Origin: Pseudomonas putida
Lineage (GTDB): Bacteria; Pseudomonadota; Gammaproteobacteria; Pseudomonadales; Pseudomonadaceae
Length of the DNA: 64,000 bases
Assembly: GCF_002025705.1 (NCBI RefSeq)
Contig: NZ_CP018846.1
Coordinates: forward strand, 1,293,501-1,357,500
Reading direction: 5' to 3'
In this document: positions 19,009 to 28,386 of the stretch, one piece after another
Layout of the letters: the number at the start of each line of letters is the position of its first letter
Numbering within the stretch: position 1 is the stretch's first letter
The notes under the pieces: model-generated
What the model was told of the DNA's origin: nothing
The model's database searches: none
What the model saw: only the letters and a program-made list of their open reading frames with translations
Made by a program: the position numbers and the translations under genes

Positions 19009-19054
19009 GCCTGTGAGACCGAGCGCCGCCCGCGCGGCGCTCGGTCTCACAGGC
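19009..19054. repeat. Perfect 21-bp GC-rich palindrome
   Basis: The arms 19009-19029 and 19034-19054 are exact reverse complements around the loop CCGC. The core CGAGCGCCGC/GCGGCGCTCG is the same as in the composite REP-like element at 2522-2754, so it appears to be a solitary relative. It may end transcription of the cupin gene. Confidence 0.85.
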
Positions 19055-19080
19055 CCCACATATTTTCAGCCAGGCAAAGA

Positions 19081-19114
19081 AAAAGCCCCCGATGCTTGCG
19101 CATTCGGGGGCTTT
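19081..19114 (-). terminator. Terminator for tRNA-Asn
   Basis: The stem AAAGCCCCCGA/TCGGGGGCTTT, interrupted by a small loop, is followed on the minus strand by a T-rich run. It lies ten bases beyond the tRNA 3' end. Confidence 0.85.
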
Positions 19115-19123
19115 CTCAGTATT

Positions 19124-19199
19124 TGGCTCCGCGACCTGGACTCGAACCAGGGACCCAATGATTAACAGTCATTTGCTCTACCGACTGAGCTATCGCGGA
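19124..19199 (-). tRNA. tRNA-Asn (GTT)
   Basis: This complete 76-base cloverleaf on the minus strand has its 3' CCA encoded. The anticodon loop CTGTTAATC gives GTT. The T-arm GGTTCGAGTCC is standard. Confidence 0.97.
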
Positions 19200-19273
19200 A
19201 TCTGTGCGTATCTTACCGATTGCCAGGGGGAAGTCAACCCACCCCCTAACAATTCGAAAGCCAAATCAAGCAG

Positions 19274-20470
19274 TTACAGCACTTCGACGATGGCCTTGGT
19301 GACCACGTGAATGTTGCTCTGGTTCAGTGCGGCGACGGCGATGCGGCCGGTATCCAGCGCGTAGATGCCAAAGTCGTTCTTCAGGCGGGCGACCTGGTCA
19401 ACGGTCAGGCCCGAGTAGGAGAACATACCCACCTGGCGGCCGACGAAGCTGAAGTCGCGGTTGGCGCCGTATTCGGCCAGCAGCGCAACCATCTGCTTGC
19501 GCATGCCGTGGATGCGCTCGCGCATCTCGCCCAGCTCGGCTTCCCACATCTGGCGCAGTTCGGCGCTGTTCAGCACAGTGGCGACGATGGTCGCGCCGTG
19601 GGTTGGCGGGTTGGAGTAGGTGGTGCGGATCACACGCTTGACCTGCGACAGCACGCGGGTGCTTTCGTCTTTCGAGGCAGTGACGATCGACAGTGCACCA
19701 ACGCGCTCGCCGTACAGCGAGAACGACTTGGAGAACGAGCTGGAAACGAAGAATTCCATGCCCGACTCGGCGAACAGGCGCACGGCGAAGGCGTCTTCGC
19801 CGATGCCGTCACCGAAGCCCTGGTAAGCCATGTCGAGGAACGGTACGTGGCCTTTGGCCTTGACTACTTCCAGGACGTTTTTCCAGTCGTCCAGGGTCAG
19901 GTCGACGCCGGTCGGGTTGTGGCAGCAGGCGTGCAGCACCACGATCGAGCCGGACGGCAGAGCGTTGAGGTCTTCGAGCATGCCGGCACGGTTGACGTCG
20001 TTGCTTGGAGCGTCGTAGTAACGGTAGTTCTGTACCGGGAAGCCAGCGCTTTCGAACAGCGCGCGGTGGTTTTCCCAGCTTGGGTCGCTGATGGCCACCA
20101 CGGCGTTCGGCGAGATGCGCTTGAGGAAGTCGGCGCCGATCTTCAGAGCGCCGGTACCGCCCACGGCCTGTACGGTAACCACTCGGCCAGCGGCCAGCAG
20201 TGGCGACTCGGCACCGAACAGCAGCTTTTGTACAGCCTGGTCGTAGGTAGCGATACCATCGATCGGCAGGTAGCCGCGCGAGGCGTGCTGGGCGGCACGC
20301 TGGGTCTCGGCTTCGATCACGGCGCGCAGCAGCGGAATGCGGCCTTCCTCATTGCAGTAAACGCCTACGCCCAGGTTGACCTTGTCGGTACGTGGGTCAG
20401 CGTTGAATGCTTCGTTGAGGCCCAGGATAGGGTCGCGGGGTGCCAGCTCGACAGCGGAAAACAGGCTCAT
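19274..20470 (-). CDS. Aspartate/aromatic amino acid aminotransferase
   Basis: This fold-type I, class I aminotransferase of 398 residues is of the enteric AspC/TyrB type. The start MSLFSAVELAPRDPILGLNEAFNAD is typical. The PLP Lys is in SSSFSKSFSLYGERVGAL, substrate and PLP ligands are in CCHNPTGVDLT, and the C-terminal Arg lies in GRIAVAALN. It interconverts aspartate, glutamate and aromatic amino acids with 2-oxo acids. Sequence alone does not separate an AspC from a TyrB role. ATG at 20470 is chosen; a longer frame lacks family similarity. It is divergent from uvrB. Confidence 0.93.
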   Translation of the reverse strand: MSLFSAVELAPRDPILGLNEAFNADPRTDKVNLGVGVYCNEEGRIPLLRAVIEAETQRAAQHASRGYLPIDGIATYDQAVQKLLFGAESPLLAAGRVVTVQAVGGTGALKIGADFLKRISPNAVVAISDPSWENHRALFESAGFPVQNYRYYDAPSNDVNRAGMLEDLNALPSGSIVVLHACCHNPTGVDLTLDDWKNVLEVVKAKGHVPFLDMAYQGFGDGIGEDAFAVRLFAESGMEFFVSSSFSKSFSLYGERVGALSIVTASKDESTRVLSQVKRVIRTTYSNPPTHGATIVATVLNSAELRQMWEAELGEMRERIHGMRKQMVALLAEYGANRDFSFVGRQVGMFSYSGLTVDQVARLKNDFGIYALDTGRIAVAALNQSNIHVVTKAIVEVL

Positions 20471-20716
20471 TGTTACTTCGGCTCTGATTGGAGAGTGATA
20501 GGGCGTACACGCTCCAGCCGAATGCACTGAAGCGGTGCACAAACGGGGAGTCAGTATAGTGATACCGACCGGTCACTGCGACAGCTTGGCGCAGGTTTTC
20601 CGGCGATTTGCGCAAAAAAATTTCGACCATTGGTCGAATTGCCCGGTCCACCGTAATGCGCGTTCACAGCGTGGCCTTGATTCGGGCCCCTGGCGGGCGC
20701 ATTTGGGTATAGACTA

Positions 20717-20732
20717 CTGGCTAAATTTACAG
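20717..20732 (+). promoter_or_regulatory. LexA (SOS) box of uvrB
   Basis: CTG-N10-CAG, with an AT-rich centre (GCTAAATTTA), lies 26 bases upstream of the uvrB start. This matches the gammaproteobacterial LexA consensus, and uvrB is a classical SOS gene. Confidence 0.75.
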
Positions 20733-20757
20733 TTGCTGCGTTACCGCGAGGTCCGTC

Positions 20758-22773
20758 ATGTCCGAGTTCCAGCTCGTCACCCGTTTCCAGCCGGCCGGCG
20801 ACCAGCCCGAGGCCATCCGTCAGATGGTCGAAGGCATCGACGCGGGCCTGTCGCACCAGACCCTGCTCGGGGTGACGGGTTCGGGCAAGACCTTCAGCAT
20901 CGCCAACGTCATCCAGCAGGTGCAGCGGCCAACCCTGGTACTGGCGCCGAACAAGACCCTGGCGGCGCAGCTGTATGGCGAGTTCAAGGCGTTCTTCCCG
21001 AACAACGCGGTGGAGTACTTCGTTTCCTATTACGACTACTACCAGCCAGAGGCCTACGTGCCGTCGTCGGATACCTTCATTGAGAAGGATGCCTCGATCA
21101 ACGACCATATCGAACAGATGCGCCTGTCGGCGACCAAGGCGCTGCTGGAACGGCGCGATGCGATCATCGTCACCACCGTGTCATGCATCTATGGCCTGGG
21201 CAGCCCCGAGACCTATCTGAAAATGGTCCTGCACGTCGACCGCGGCGACAAGCTCGACCAGCGCGCCTTGCTGCGCCGCCTGGCCGACCTGCAGTACACC
21301 CGCAACGAAATGGACTTTGCCCGTGCCACCTTCCGCGTACGCGGTGACGTGATCGACATCTTCCCGGCCGAATCCGACCTCGAGGCCATCCGCATCGAGC
21401 TGTTCGACGACGAGGTCGAGAACATCGCCGCCTTCGACCCGTTGACCGGCGAGGTCTTCCGCAAGCTGCCACGCTTCACGTTCTACCCCAAGAGCCACTA
21501 CGTCACCCCGCGGGAAACCCTGCTGGAGGCGGTGGAGGGCATCAAGGAGGAACTGAAGGACCGCCTGGAGTACCTGCACAAGGCCAACAAGCTGGTCGAA
21601 GCCCAGCGCCTTGAACAGCGTACCCGCTTCGATCTGGAGATGATCCTCGAGCTGGGTTACTGCAACGGTATCGAGAACTACTCGCGCTACCTGTCCGGGC
21701 GCCCGGCCGGTGCGCCACCGCCCACCCTCTACGACTACCTGCCGCCTGATGCGCTGCTGGTGATCGACGAATCCCACGTCAGCGTTCCGCAGGTCGGCGC
21801 CATGTACAAGGGCGACCGTTCGCGCAAGGAAACCCTGGTCGAATACGGCTTCCGCCTGCCGTCGGCACTGGACAACCGGCCGATGCGCTTTGACGAGTGG
21901 GAGGATGTCAGCCCGCAGACCATCTTCGTCTCGGCCACCCCAGGCCCCTACGAGGCCGAGCATGCAGGCCGCGTGGTAGAGCAGGTAGTGCGCCCGACCG
22001 GTCTGGTCGACCCGCAGGTGGAAGTGCGCCCGGCGCTGACCCAGGTCGACGACCTTTTGTCGGAGATCCGCAAGCGCGTCGCTCAGGGTGATCGGGTACT
22101 GGCCACCACGCTGACCAAACGCATGGCCGAAGACCTCACCGATTACCTGGCTGACCACGACGTGCGGGTGCGTTACCTGCACTCGGACATCGACACGGTG
22201 GAGCGCGTCGAGATCATCCGCGACCTGCGCCTGGGTACCTTCGATGTGCTGGTGGGTATCAACCTGCTGCGCGAGGGCCTGGACATGCCCGAGGTGTCGC
22301 TGGTGGCGATTCTCGATGCCGACAAGGAAGGCTTCCTGCGCTCCGAGCGCTCGCTGATCCAGACCATCGGCCGCGCTGCGCGCAACCTCAATGGCCGAGC
22401 GATCCTGTATGCCGACAACATCACCGGCTCCATGCAGCGTGCCATCGACGAGACCGAACGGCGTCGCGAGAAGCAGGTCGCCTTCAACCAGGCCAACGGC
22501 ATCGTGCCCAAGGGTGTGGTCAAGGACATCACCGACATCATGGAAGGTGCCACCGTGCCTGGCGCGCGCAGCAAGAAGCGCAAGGGCATGGCCAAGGCCG
22601 CGGAGGAGAGCGCCCGTTACGAGGCCGAGCTGCGTACCCCGGGCGAAATCACCAAACGCATCAAGCAGCTGGAAGAGAAAATGATGCAGTTTGCCCGCGA
22701 CCTGGAGTTCGAGGCCGCCGCGCAATTGCGTGACGAGATTACCCAACTGCGCGAGCGCCTGATCACCAGCTGA
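20758..22773 (+). CDS. uvrB: Excinuclease ABC subunit B
   Basis: UvrB (671 residues) is the damage-verifying helicase-like subunit of nucleotide excision repair. The Walker A motif is [11 protein letters not shown], the beta-hairpin region contains [12 protein letters not shown], and the helicase motif is VIDESHVS. Motif VI is QTIGRAARN. The C-terminal UVR coiled coil that binds UvrC is [23 protein letters not shown]. Length is normal, and an SOS box lies upstream. Confidence 0.98.
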   Translation: MSEFQLVTRFQPAGDQPEAIRQMVEGIDAGLSHQTLLGVTGSGKTFSIANVIQQVQRPTLVLAPNKTLAAQLYGEFKAFFPNNAVEYFVSYYDYYQPEAYVPSSDTFIEKDASINDHIEQMRLSATKALLERRDAIIVTTVSCIYGLGSPETYLKMVLHVDRGDKLDQRALLRRLADLQYTRNEMDFARATFRVRGDVIDIFPAESDLEAIRIELFDDEVENIAAFDPLTGEVFRKLPRFTFYPKSHYVTPRETLLEAVEGIKEELKDRLEYLHKANKLVEAQRLEQRTRFDLEMILELGYCNGIENYSRYLSGRPAGAPPPTLYDYLPPDALLVIDESHVSVPQVGAMYKGDRSRKETLVEYGFRLPSALDNRPMRFDEWEDVSPQTIFVSATPGPYEAEHAGRVVEQVVRPTGLVDPQVEVRPALTQVDDLLSEIRKRVAQGDRVLATTLTKRMAEDLTDYLADHDVRVRYLHSDIDTVERVEIIRDLRLGTFDVLVGINLLREGLDMPEVSLVAILDADKEGFLRSERSLIQTIGRAARNLNGRAILYADNITGSMQRAIDETERRREKQVAFNQANGIVPKGVVKDITDIMEGATVPGARSKKRKGMAKAAEESARYEAELRTPGEITKRIKQLEEKMMQFARDLEFEAAAQLRDEITQLRERLITS

Positions 22774-22792
22774 GGCTTAGCGCGGCCCTCTG

Positions 22793-22907
22793 TGGGAGCG
22801 GCCTTGTGTCGCGAAAGGGCTGCAAAGCAGCCCCAGGATTTCAGCATGAACGCATAAATCGCCGGGGCTGCTGCCCAGCCCTTTCGCGACACAAGGCCGC
22901 TCCTACC
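22793..22907. repeat. REP pair (inverted), between uvrB and emrB
   Basis: Left element GGGAGCGGCCTTGTGTCGCG and following bases, and right element ending CGACACAAGGCCGCTCC, face each other across about 30 bases. Both carry the P. putida REP core. The pair sits between convergent genes. Confidence 0.9.
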
Positions 22908-22918
22908 GGGTGCGTGAG

Positions 22919-24469
22919 TCAGTGGGCTTCACCAGCCTTCAACCCTTCCGGCAGTTTGCGGGTCAGCAACACAGCCACCATGCTCACCGCCAAGCCGATC
23001 CCGACAAAGTGGAACGCATCGTTGTAAGCCATGATCAGTGCCTGCTGGTGGGCAATCTCGCTCAGCTTGCCCAGCGCCGCGTTGTCATTGCCCAAACGCT
23101 CCGTCAATTGCGCCAAGCGCTCCGCCACCTGCGGGTTGCTTGGCACCAGCGCTTCCCTCAGATAATCGAAATAGACCTTGGTCCGCGCATCCAGCAAGGT
23201 CGCCAGCAAGGCAATGCCGATCGCGCCGCCCAGGTTGCGCAGAATGTTGAACAGGCTCGACGCTGACCCGGCATCCTGCTGCTGGATGTACGCCGTGGCA
23301 ATCAACGAAATGGTCACCATGATCATCGGTTGGCCGAGGGCGCGGATGATCTGGATATGGTTGAACTGCGGCCCGGCAAAGTCCGGGTTCAACACCCCCG
23401 AACCAAAGCTGGCGACACCGAACAGGCAGAAGCCCAGGGCGCACAACAGCTTGGGCGACACCACTTTCATCAGTTGTGGCACCAGCGGAATCAGGAACAG
23501 CTGCGGAATGCCCATCCACATGATCACCTCGCCTATCTGCAGCGCGTTGTAACCCTGGATCTGTGCCAGATACAGCGGCAGCAGGTAGATCGACCCATAC
23601 AACCCCACGCCCATGCCCAGGCTGGCAATGCTCGACAGGCCGAAATTGCGGTTGCCGAGGATGCGCAGGTTGATCAGCGGGTGCGGCTTGGAAAGCTGCA
23701 GGATGACGAATGTGATCAGGCTGATCAGGGCCACGGTGCCCAGGCCGACGATCAGGTTCGATTCCAGCCAGTCCTTGCGGTGGCCCTCTTCAAGAAACAC
23801 CTGCAGGCAACCCAGGCCCAGGCCGAGCGTGACGATGCCGGCATAGTCAGTGCTTTTCAGCAGTTCCCAGTGCGCTTCCTTCTTTTCCAGCCCGTAGAGC
23901 AGGCCGGCGATCATCACCAGCCCGGGCGGGATGTTGATGTAGAAAATGTATTCCCAGCCCCAGTTTTCGGTCAGCCAGCCGCCCAGGGTGGGGCCGATGG
24001 ACGGGGCGAAGGTGGCAGTCATGGCGAACATCGCCATGCCTTTGGCGCGGTGGTGTTCGGGCAGCTTGATCAGGGTCAGGGTGAAAGCCAGCGGGATCAG
24101 AGCACCGCCGGTGAAGCCCTGCAGCGCACGGAAAAGGATCATGCTCTCGAGGTTCCAGGCCATCGAGCACAGCAGCGATGACAGCAGGAAGCCGCCAGAC
24201 ACCCACACCGCAAGGCGCCGCGCCGAGAGCAGTTGCACCAGCCAGGCGGTCAGCGGAATCATGATGATCTCGGCCACCAGGTACGAGGTGGAAATCCACG
24301 AGCCTTCCTCCAGGGTCGCTGACAGCGCGCCCTGGATGTCCTTGAGCGAGGAGTTGGTGATCTGGATGTCCAGCACCGCCATGAAGGCACCGAGCATCAC
24401 GCTCATCACCGCGATCCAGTCGCGCCGGGTCGGCTCCGCAGTAGGGCGGAGCAGTTGATCACCGGCCAT
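22919..24469 (-). CDS. DHA2-family MFS drug exporter (EmrB-like)
   Basis: This 516-residue integral membrane protein has about 14 hydrophobic segments, as in the EmrB/QacA (DHA2) family. Motif A-like RLAVWVSGG and the N-terminal MLGAFMAVLDIQITNSSL segment are typical of EmrB. These proteins export hydrophobic compounds with proton antiport, working with a periplasmic adaptor and an outer-membrane channel. The adaptor gene is immediately upstream and overlaps by 11 bases. No TolC-type gene and no regulator adjoin them. Confidence 0.92.
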   Translation of the reverse strand: MAGDQLLRPTAEPTRRDWIAVMSVMLGAFMAVLDIQITNSSLKDIQGALSATLEEGSWISTSYLVAEIIMIPLTAWLVQLLSARRLAVWVSGGFLLSSLLCSMAWNLESMILFRALQGFTGGALIPLAFTLTLIKLPEHHRAKGMAMFAMTATFAPSIGPTLGGWLTENWGWEYIFYINIPPGLVMIAGLLYGLEKKEAHWELLKSTDYAGIVTLGLGLGCLQVFLEEGHRKDWLESNLIVGLGTVALISLITFVILQLSKPHPLINLRILGNRNFGLSSIASLGMGVGLYGSIYLLPLYLAQIQGYNALQIGEVIMWMGIPQLFLIPLVPQLMKVVSPKLLCALGFCLFGVASFGSGVLNPDFAGPQFNHIQIIRALGQPMIMVTISLIATAYIQQQDAGSASSLFNILRNLGGAIGIALLATLLDARTKVYFDYLREALVPSNPQVAERLAQLTERLGNDNAALGKLSEIAHQQALIMAYNDAFHFVGIGLAVSMVAVLLTRKLPEGLKAGEAH

Positions 24470-25514
24470 CGTGGCCTTCGTCTTCGCGGCGCAGGTCGAC
24501 AGTGGCGGTCACCGACATGCCGGGGCGAATGCGCCCATGCAACGGGTTATCGGCGGCGAAGGTCAGCTTCACCGGAATGCGCTGCACCACCTTGGTGAAG
24601 TTGCCGGTGGCGTTGTCTGGCGGCAACAGGCTGAACTGCGCACCGGAAGCGGCGAACAGGCTGTCGACACGGCCCTCGATCGGGGTATCGGGGTAGCTGT
24701 CGAACAGCAATTCGGCGCGCTGGCCGGGTTGCATCTTGCCGATCTGGGTTTCCTTGAAGTTGGCCTGCACCCAGATGTTTTCATCGGGCACGATCGACAA
24801 CAGGTAAGCGCCAGCCTGCACCACCTGGCCATTGCGGGCATTGCGCTGGCCGATGGTGCCGCTCAAGGGCGCGCGAATCTCGCAGCGGCTCAGGTTCAGC
24901 TCGGCCTGGGCCAGGTCGGCATGGGCATTGGCGATCTGGGCGTCGAGGCGCTTGAGGTCGGCATTCAGGACGTTGACCTGCTGGCGCTGGCCTTGCAGGT
25001 CGGCACGGGCTTTATCAACCTGGGAACCGGCCACGTGGGTATCTGCCGACAGGGTGGTGACCTGTGCTTCTGAGACAAAACCGGGTTTACGCAGCTTTTC
25101 GGCGCGGCTCAGGTCCAGGCGCGAGCGGTCGAAGGTCGCCTGGTTGGCTGATACCTGGGCCTGGCCGGCGGCGATCAGGCTGCCTTGTTGGGTAAGGCGG
25201 CTTTGCGCCTGTGCATACTCGGCCTCGCGGGTGGCCAAGGCGGCGCGGGCGCGGTCCACAGCCAGTTGGAAATCGGCGGCCTCCAGGCGCACCAGCAGGT
25301 CGCCCTTGTTCACGTGCTGGTTGTCGTCGACCCGTACCTCGTCGATGCGTGCGCCGAGCTGGCTGGAGATACGGGTGATTTCGCCCTGCACATAGGCGTT
25401 GTCGGTGCTTTCGTAGAAGCGGCCTTTGAAGTACCACTCGGCCAGGAAGGCGAGGGCGATGATGGCCACCAGGGTGAAGAAGATCGCCAGGCGGCGTTTG
25501 AGTTGGGCAGGCAT
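24459..25514 (-). CDS. Membrane-fusion adaptor (EmrA/HlyD family)
   Basis: This 351-residue protein has one N-terminal membrane helix (LAIFFTLVAIIALAFLAEWYF). The biotinyl-lipoyl half-motif STDNAYVQGEITRISSQ comes next, then a long Ala/Gln-rich coiled-coil hairpin (residues about 85-200). The matching half-motif IRAPLSGTIGQRNARNGQVV and a beta-barrel region follow. It should bridge the MFS pump to an outer-membrane channel. ATG at 25514 removes an unrelated N-terminal extension. The gene is first of a two-gene minus-strand operon, divergent from gltX. Confidence 0.92.
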   Translation of the reverse strand: MPAQLKRRLAIFFTLVAIIALAFLAEWYFKGRFYESTDNAYVQGEITRISSQLGARIDEVRVDDNQHVNKGDLLVRLEAADFQLAVDRARAALATREAEYAQAQSRLTQQGSLIAAGQAQVSANQATFDRSRLDLSRAEKLRKPGFVSEAQVTTLSADTHVAGSQVDKARADLQGQRQQVNVLNADLKRLDAQIANAHADLAQAELNLSRCEIRAPLSGTIGQRNARNGQVVQAGAYLLSIVPDENIWVQANFKETQIGKMQPGQRAELLFDSYPDTPIEGRVDSLFAASGAQFSLLPPDNATGNFTKVVQRIPVKLTFAADNPLHGRIRPGMSVTATVDLRREDEGHDGR

Positions 25515-25657
25515 GAGGACTATCGTTCCAGAAATGTAATTAAATTTAACAGCGGCAGATGGCCAGTCGACAAGTGTCGTTCGCGCCATTGCTGGAGCCC
25601 GGTGCCTGCTCCCTGCTAACATCCCGCCTTTGTTTCATCTTTCGTTCGAGACTCTCC

Positions 25658-27139
25658 ATGACCACCGTTCGCACGCGTATCGCGCCATCGCCCACTGGCG
25701 ACCCCCATGTCGGCACCGCCTACATCGCCCTGTTCAACTACTGCTTTGCCAAGCAGCACGGCGGTGAGTTCATCCTGCGTATCGAAGACACCGACCAGCT
25801 GCGCTCCACGCGCGAGTCGGAACAGCAGATTTTCGACGCCTTGCGCTGGCTCGGCATCGAATGGAACGAAGGCCCAGATGTCGGCGGCCCGCACGGCCCG
25901 TACCGGCAGAGCGAGCGTGGCGAGATCTACGCCAAATACGCCAAGGAGCTGGTTGACGCCGGTCACGCCTTCTACTGCTTCTGCACCGCCGAAGAGCTGG
26001 AGCAGATGCGCGCCGAGCAGATGGCCCGTGGTGAAACCCCACGCTACGACGGCCGTGCCCTGCTGCTGAGCGCCGAGGAGGTGCAGCGCCGCCTGGCCGC
26101 TGGCGAGCCACACGTGATCCGCATGAAGGTGCCGAGCGAAGGCATCTGCGTGGTTCCGGACATGCTCCGTGGCGATGTCGAAATTCCTTGGGACCGCATG
26201 GACATGCAGGTGCTGATGAAGAACGACGGCCTGCCGACCTACTTCCTGGCCAACGTGGTCGACGACCACCTGATGGGCATCACTCACGTGCTGCGTGGCG
26301 AAGAGTGGCTGCCGTCGGCACCGAAGCTGATCAAGCTGTACGAGTACTTCGGATGGGAGCAGCCGAAGCTGTGCTACATGCCGCTGCTGCGTAACCCGGA
26401 CAAGTCCAAGCTGTCCAAGCGCAAGAACCCGACTTCGGTAACCTTCTACGAGCGCATGGGCTTCATGCCCGAGGCCATGCTCAACTACCTGGGCCGCATG
26501 GGCTGGTCGATGCCGGACGAGCGCGAAAAGTTCTCCCTGGCCGAGATGGTCGAGCACTTCGACCTGTCGCGTATCTCCCTGGGTGGCCCGATCTTCGACA
26601 TCGAGAAACTGTCCTGGCTCAATGGCCAGTGGCTGCGCGAGTTGCCGGTGCAAGAGTTTGCCGCACGCGTGCAGCAGTGGGCGTTCAATAGCGACTACAT
26701 GATGAAGATCGCCCCGCACGTGCAAGGCCGGGTCGAGACCTTCAGTCAGATCGCCCCGCTGGGTGGTTTCTTCTTCGAAGGTGCGCTCAAGCTCGATGCC
26801 AAGCTGTTCGAAAGCAAGAAGCTGTCTGCCGACCAGGTACGCCAGGTCATGCAGTTGATCCTGTGGAAACTGGAAAGCCTGCGGCAGTGGGAGAAAGAAC
26901 GCATCACTGGCTGCATCCAGGCCGTGGTCGAAGCGCTGGAGTTGAAGCTGCGTGACGCCATGCCGCTGATGTTCGCCGCCATTACCGGCCAGGCCAGCTC
27001 GGTTTCGGTGCTTGATGCCATGGAGATCCTTGGCCCCGACCTGACCCGTTACCGCCTGCGCCAGGCACTGGACCTGCTCGGTGGTGTGTCGAAGAAAGAA
27101 AACAAGGAATGGGAAAAGCTGCTGGCCAACATCGCCTGA
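25658..27139 (+). CDS. gltX: Glutamyl-tRNA synthetase
   Basis: This class I aminoacyl-tRNA synthetase has 493 residues. The HIGH-equivalent is in [20 protein letters not shown], and the KMSKS-equivalent is SKLSKRKNP. The Glu-specific region [16 protein letters not shown] and the anticodon-binding helical C domain are present. ATG at 25658 begins [14 protein letters not shown]; upstream frame has no similarity. It lies close to three tRNA-Glu genes, which suits its substrate. Confidence 0.97.
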   Translation: MTTVRTRIAPSPTGDPHVGTAYIALFNYCFAKQHGGEFILRIEDTDQLRSTRESEQQIFDALRWLGIEWNEGPDVGGPHGPYRQSERGEIYAKYAKELVDAGHAFYCFCTAEELEQMRAEQMARGETPRYDGRALLLSAEEVQRRLAAGEPHVIRMKVPSEGICVVPDMLRGDVEIPWDRMDMQVLMKNDGLPTYFLANVVDDHLMGITHVLRGEEWLPSAPKLIKLYEYFGWEQPKLCYMPLLRNPDKSKLSKRKNPTSVTFYERMGFMPEAMLNYLGRMGWSMPDEREKFSLAEMVEHFDLSRISLGGPIFDIEKLSWLNGQWLRELPVQEFAARVQQWAFNSDYMMKIAPHVQGRVETFSQIAPLGGFFFEGALKLDAKLFESKKLSADQVRQVMQLILWKLESLRQWEKERITGCIQAVVEALELKLRDAMPLMFAAITGQASSVSVLDAMEILGPDLTRYRLRQALDLLGGVSKKENKEWEKLLANIA

Positions 27140-27166
27140 TAGCTTTCCGAAGGCCGCAGCCGAACC

Positions 27167-27285
27167 CTGTGGGAGCGGCCTTGTGTCGCGAAAGGGCCGC
27201 CACGCGGCCCCAGCGAAATTTGCGTTGAAGTTGAATTCGTGGGACCGCGTGGCGGTCCTTTCGCGACACAAGGCCGCTCCCACAG
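27167..27285. repeat. REP pair (inverted) after gltX
   Basis: Two REP elements face each other (left from CTGTGGGAGCGGCCTTGTGT, right ending AAGGCCGCTCCCACAG). They belong to the same subtype as the pairs near 22.8 kb and 29.9 kb. They lie between gltX and the tRNA promoter. Confidence 0.9.
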
Positions 27286-27380
27286 CGGTTACCGCAAGGC
27301 AGAACAACCGGTTTTACTAGGGCAGGGCGGTAAGTGATTGTTATCTGTGAAAAAAATTTCGATTTTTTTCAAAATTTAGT

Positions 27381-27409
27381 TTGACAGCTGTGCAATCCGA
27401 TCTTAATAT
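27381..27409 (+). promoter_or_regulatory. Sigma-70 promoter of the tRNA-Ala/Glu array
   Basis: Consensus -35 TTGACA (27381-27386), a 17-base spacer and -10 TAATAT (27404-27409) are preceded by an AT-rich stretch resembling an UP element. The GC-rich GCGCCCC discriminator is typical of stringently controlled stable-RNA promoters. Confidence 0.85.
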
Positions 27410-27484
27410 GCGCCCCGTCCACAGCGATGAACGAAAACGAAACGCCAGGCACCCAGCCAGCGCTTCTGTTCAGAGCGACATTGT

Positions 27485-27560
27485 GGGGCTATAGCTCAGC
27501 TGGGAGAGCGCCTGCATGGCATGCAGGAGGTCAGCGGTTCGATCCCGCTTAGCTCCACCA
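27485..27560 (+). tRNA. tRNA-Ala (GGC), copy 1
   Basis: This 76-base cloverleaf has its CCA encoded. The anticodon loop ATGGCAT gives GGC. It is the first gene of a six-tRNA array. Confidence 0.97.
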
Positions 27561-27632
27561 AATTCCGTTTGACAGCCAAGGCTGTCAAGCAAGACCGGGT
27601 CCAGCAACCGGGTCTTGAAGGTAAGAAGGTTC

Positions 27633-27708
27633 GTCCCCTTCGTCTAGTGGCCTAGGACACCGCCCTTTCACGGCGGTAACAGGGGTTCGAGTCCCCTAGG
27701 GGACGCCA
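27633..27708 (+). tRNA. tRNA-Glu (TTC), copy 1
   Basis: This 76-base cloverleaf has anticodon TTC (loop CTTTCAC), with CCA encoded. Confidence 0.97.
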
Positions 27709-27761
27709 GTTTTGCACAAGCGATGTTTCAGGATGTCGCTGGGCCGAGAGGCTAGAAATCC

Positions 27762-27837
27762 GGGGCTATAGCTCAGCTGGGAGAGCGCCTGCATGGCATG
27801 CAGGAGGTCAGCGGTTCGATCCCGCTTAGCTCCACCA
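27762..27837 (+). tRNA. tRNA-Ala (GGC), copy 2
   Basis: It is identical to copy 1 over its whole length. Confidence 0.97.
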
Positions 27838-27879
27838 ATTTTGCCGCGATTCGCGAAAGCGGGTCGGCACGAAGGTTAC

Positions 27880-27955
27880 GTCCCCTTCGTCTAGTGGCCT
27901 AGGACACCGCCCTTTCACGGCGGTAACAGGGGTTCGAGTCCCCTAGGGGACGCCA
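27880..27955 (+). tRNA. tRNA-Glu (TTC), copy 2
   Basis: It is identical to copy 1. The sequence after it is nearly the same as after copy 3. Confidence 0.97.
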
Positions 27956-27981
27956 CTTTTACCCGCGTTTTGCGGGACTTT

Positions 27982-28014
27982 AAAAGGCTCATTCGTATAT
28001 TGGATGAGTCTTTT
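27982..28014 (+). terminator. Internal terminator-like hairpin in the tRNA array
   Basis: AAAGGCTCAT pairs with ATGAGTCTTTT, with one wobble, and a short T run follows. It is a degenerate copy of the final terminator at 28240-28276, apparently carried along in the duplication of the Ala-Glu unit. Confidence 0.5.
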
Positions 28015-28019
28015 GTTTC

Positions 28020-28095
28020 GGGGCTATAGCTCAGCTGGGAGAGCGCCTGCATGGCATGCAGGAGGTCAGCGGTTCGATCCCGCTTAGCTCCACCA
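28020..28095 (+). tRNA. tRNA-Ala (GGC), copy 3
   Basis: It is identical to copies 1 and 2 and begins six bases after the internal hairpin. Confidence 0.97.
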
Positions 28096-28137
28096 TTTCT
28101 GCCAGGGTTCGATGCGTCGAATCTTCGCGAAGGTTAC

Positions 28138-28213
28138 GTCCCCTTCGTCTAGTGGCCTAGGACACCGCCCTTTCACGGCGGTAACAGGGGTTCGAGTCCC
28201 CTAGGGGACGCCA
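28138..28213 (+). tRNA. tRNA-Glu (TTC), copy 3
   Basis: It is identical to the other tRNA-Glu copies and is the last gene of the array. Confidence 0.97.
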
Positions 28214-28239
28214 TTTTTACCCGCGTTTTGCGGGACTTT

Positions 28240-28276
28240 AAAGGCTCATTCGCTTATTGAATGGGCCTTTTGTTTT
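28240..28276 (+). terminator. Terminator of the tRNA-Ala/Glu array
   Basis: AAAGGCTCATT pairs with AATGGGCCTTT around a nine-base loop, with TTTTG and TTTTT following. It is stronger than the internal copy at 27982-28014. Confidence 0.8.
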
Positions 28277-28324
28277 TCTCCCCTCCCTAAAACTCTGGCG
28301 CCGATAAGCGGCAGCAGATTTCGC

Positions 28325-28370
28325 TTGCCAAAAAATATGATGAGAATAATATTTCGATCATCATATTTTT
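28325..28370 (+). promoter_or_regulatory. Promoter and palindromic operator of a TetR gene
   Basis: TTGCCA (28325-28330), a 16-base spacer and TAATAT (28347-28352) form a promoter. It is overlaid by 13-base inverted repeats AAAAATATGATGA (28331-28343) and TCATCATATTTTT (28358-28370). A TetR protein encoded 17 bases downstream is the obvious candidate to bind here and repress itself (inference). Confidence 0.65.
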
Positions 28371-28386
28371 ATCGGCGAGCCGGCTA

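Noticed and set aside
21181..22746. Minus-strand frame of 521 codons
   Set aside because: It is an antisense shadow of uvrB.
27485..28213. tRNA genes as integration sites of a mobile element
   Set aside because: No integrase, direct repeat of a tRNA 3' end or foreign-looking gene block adjoins either tRNA array.
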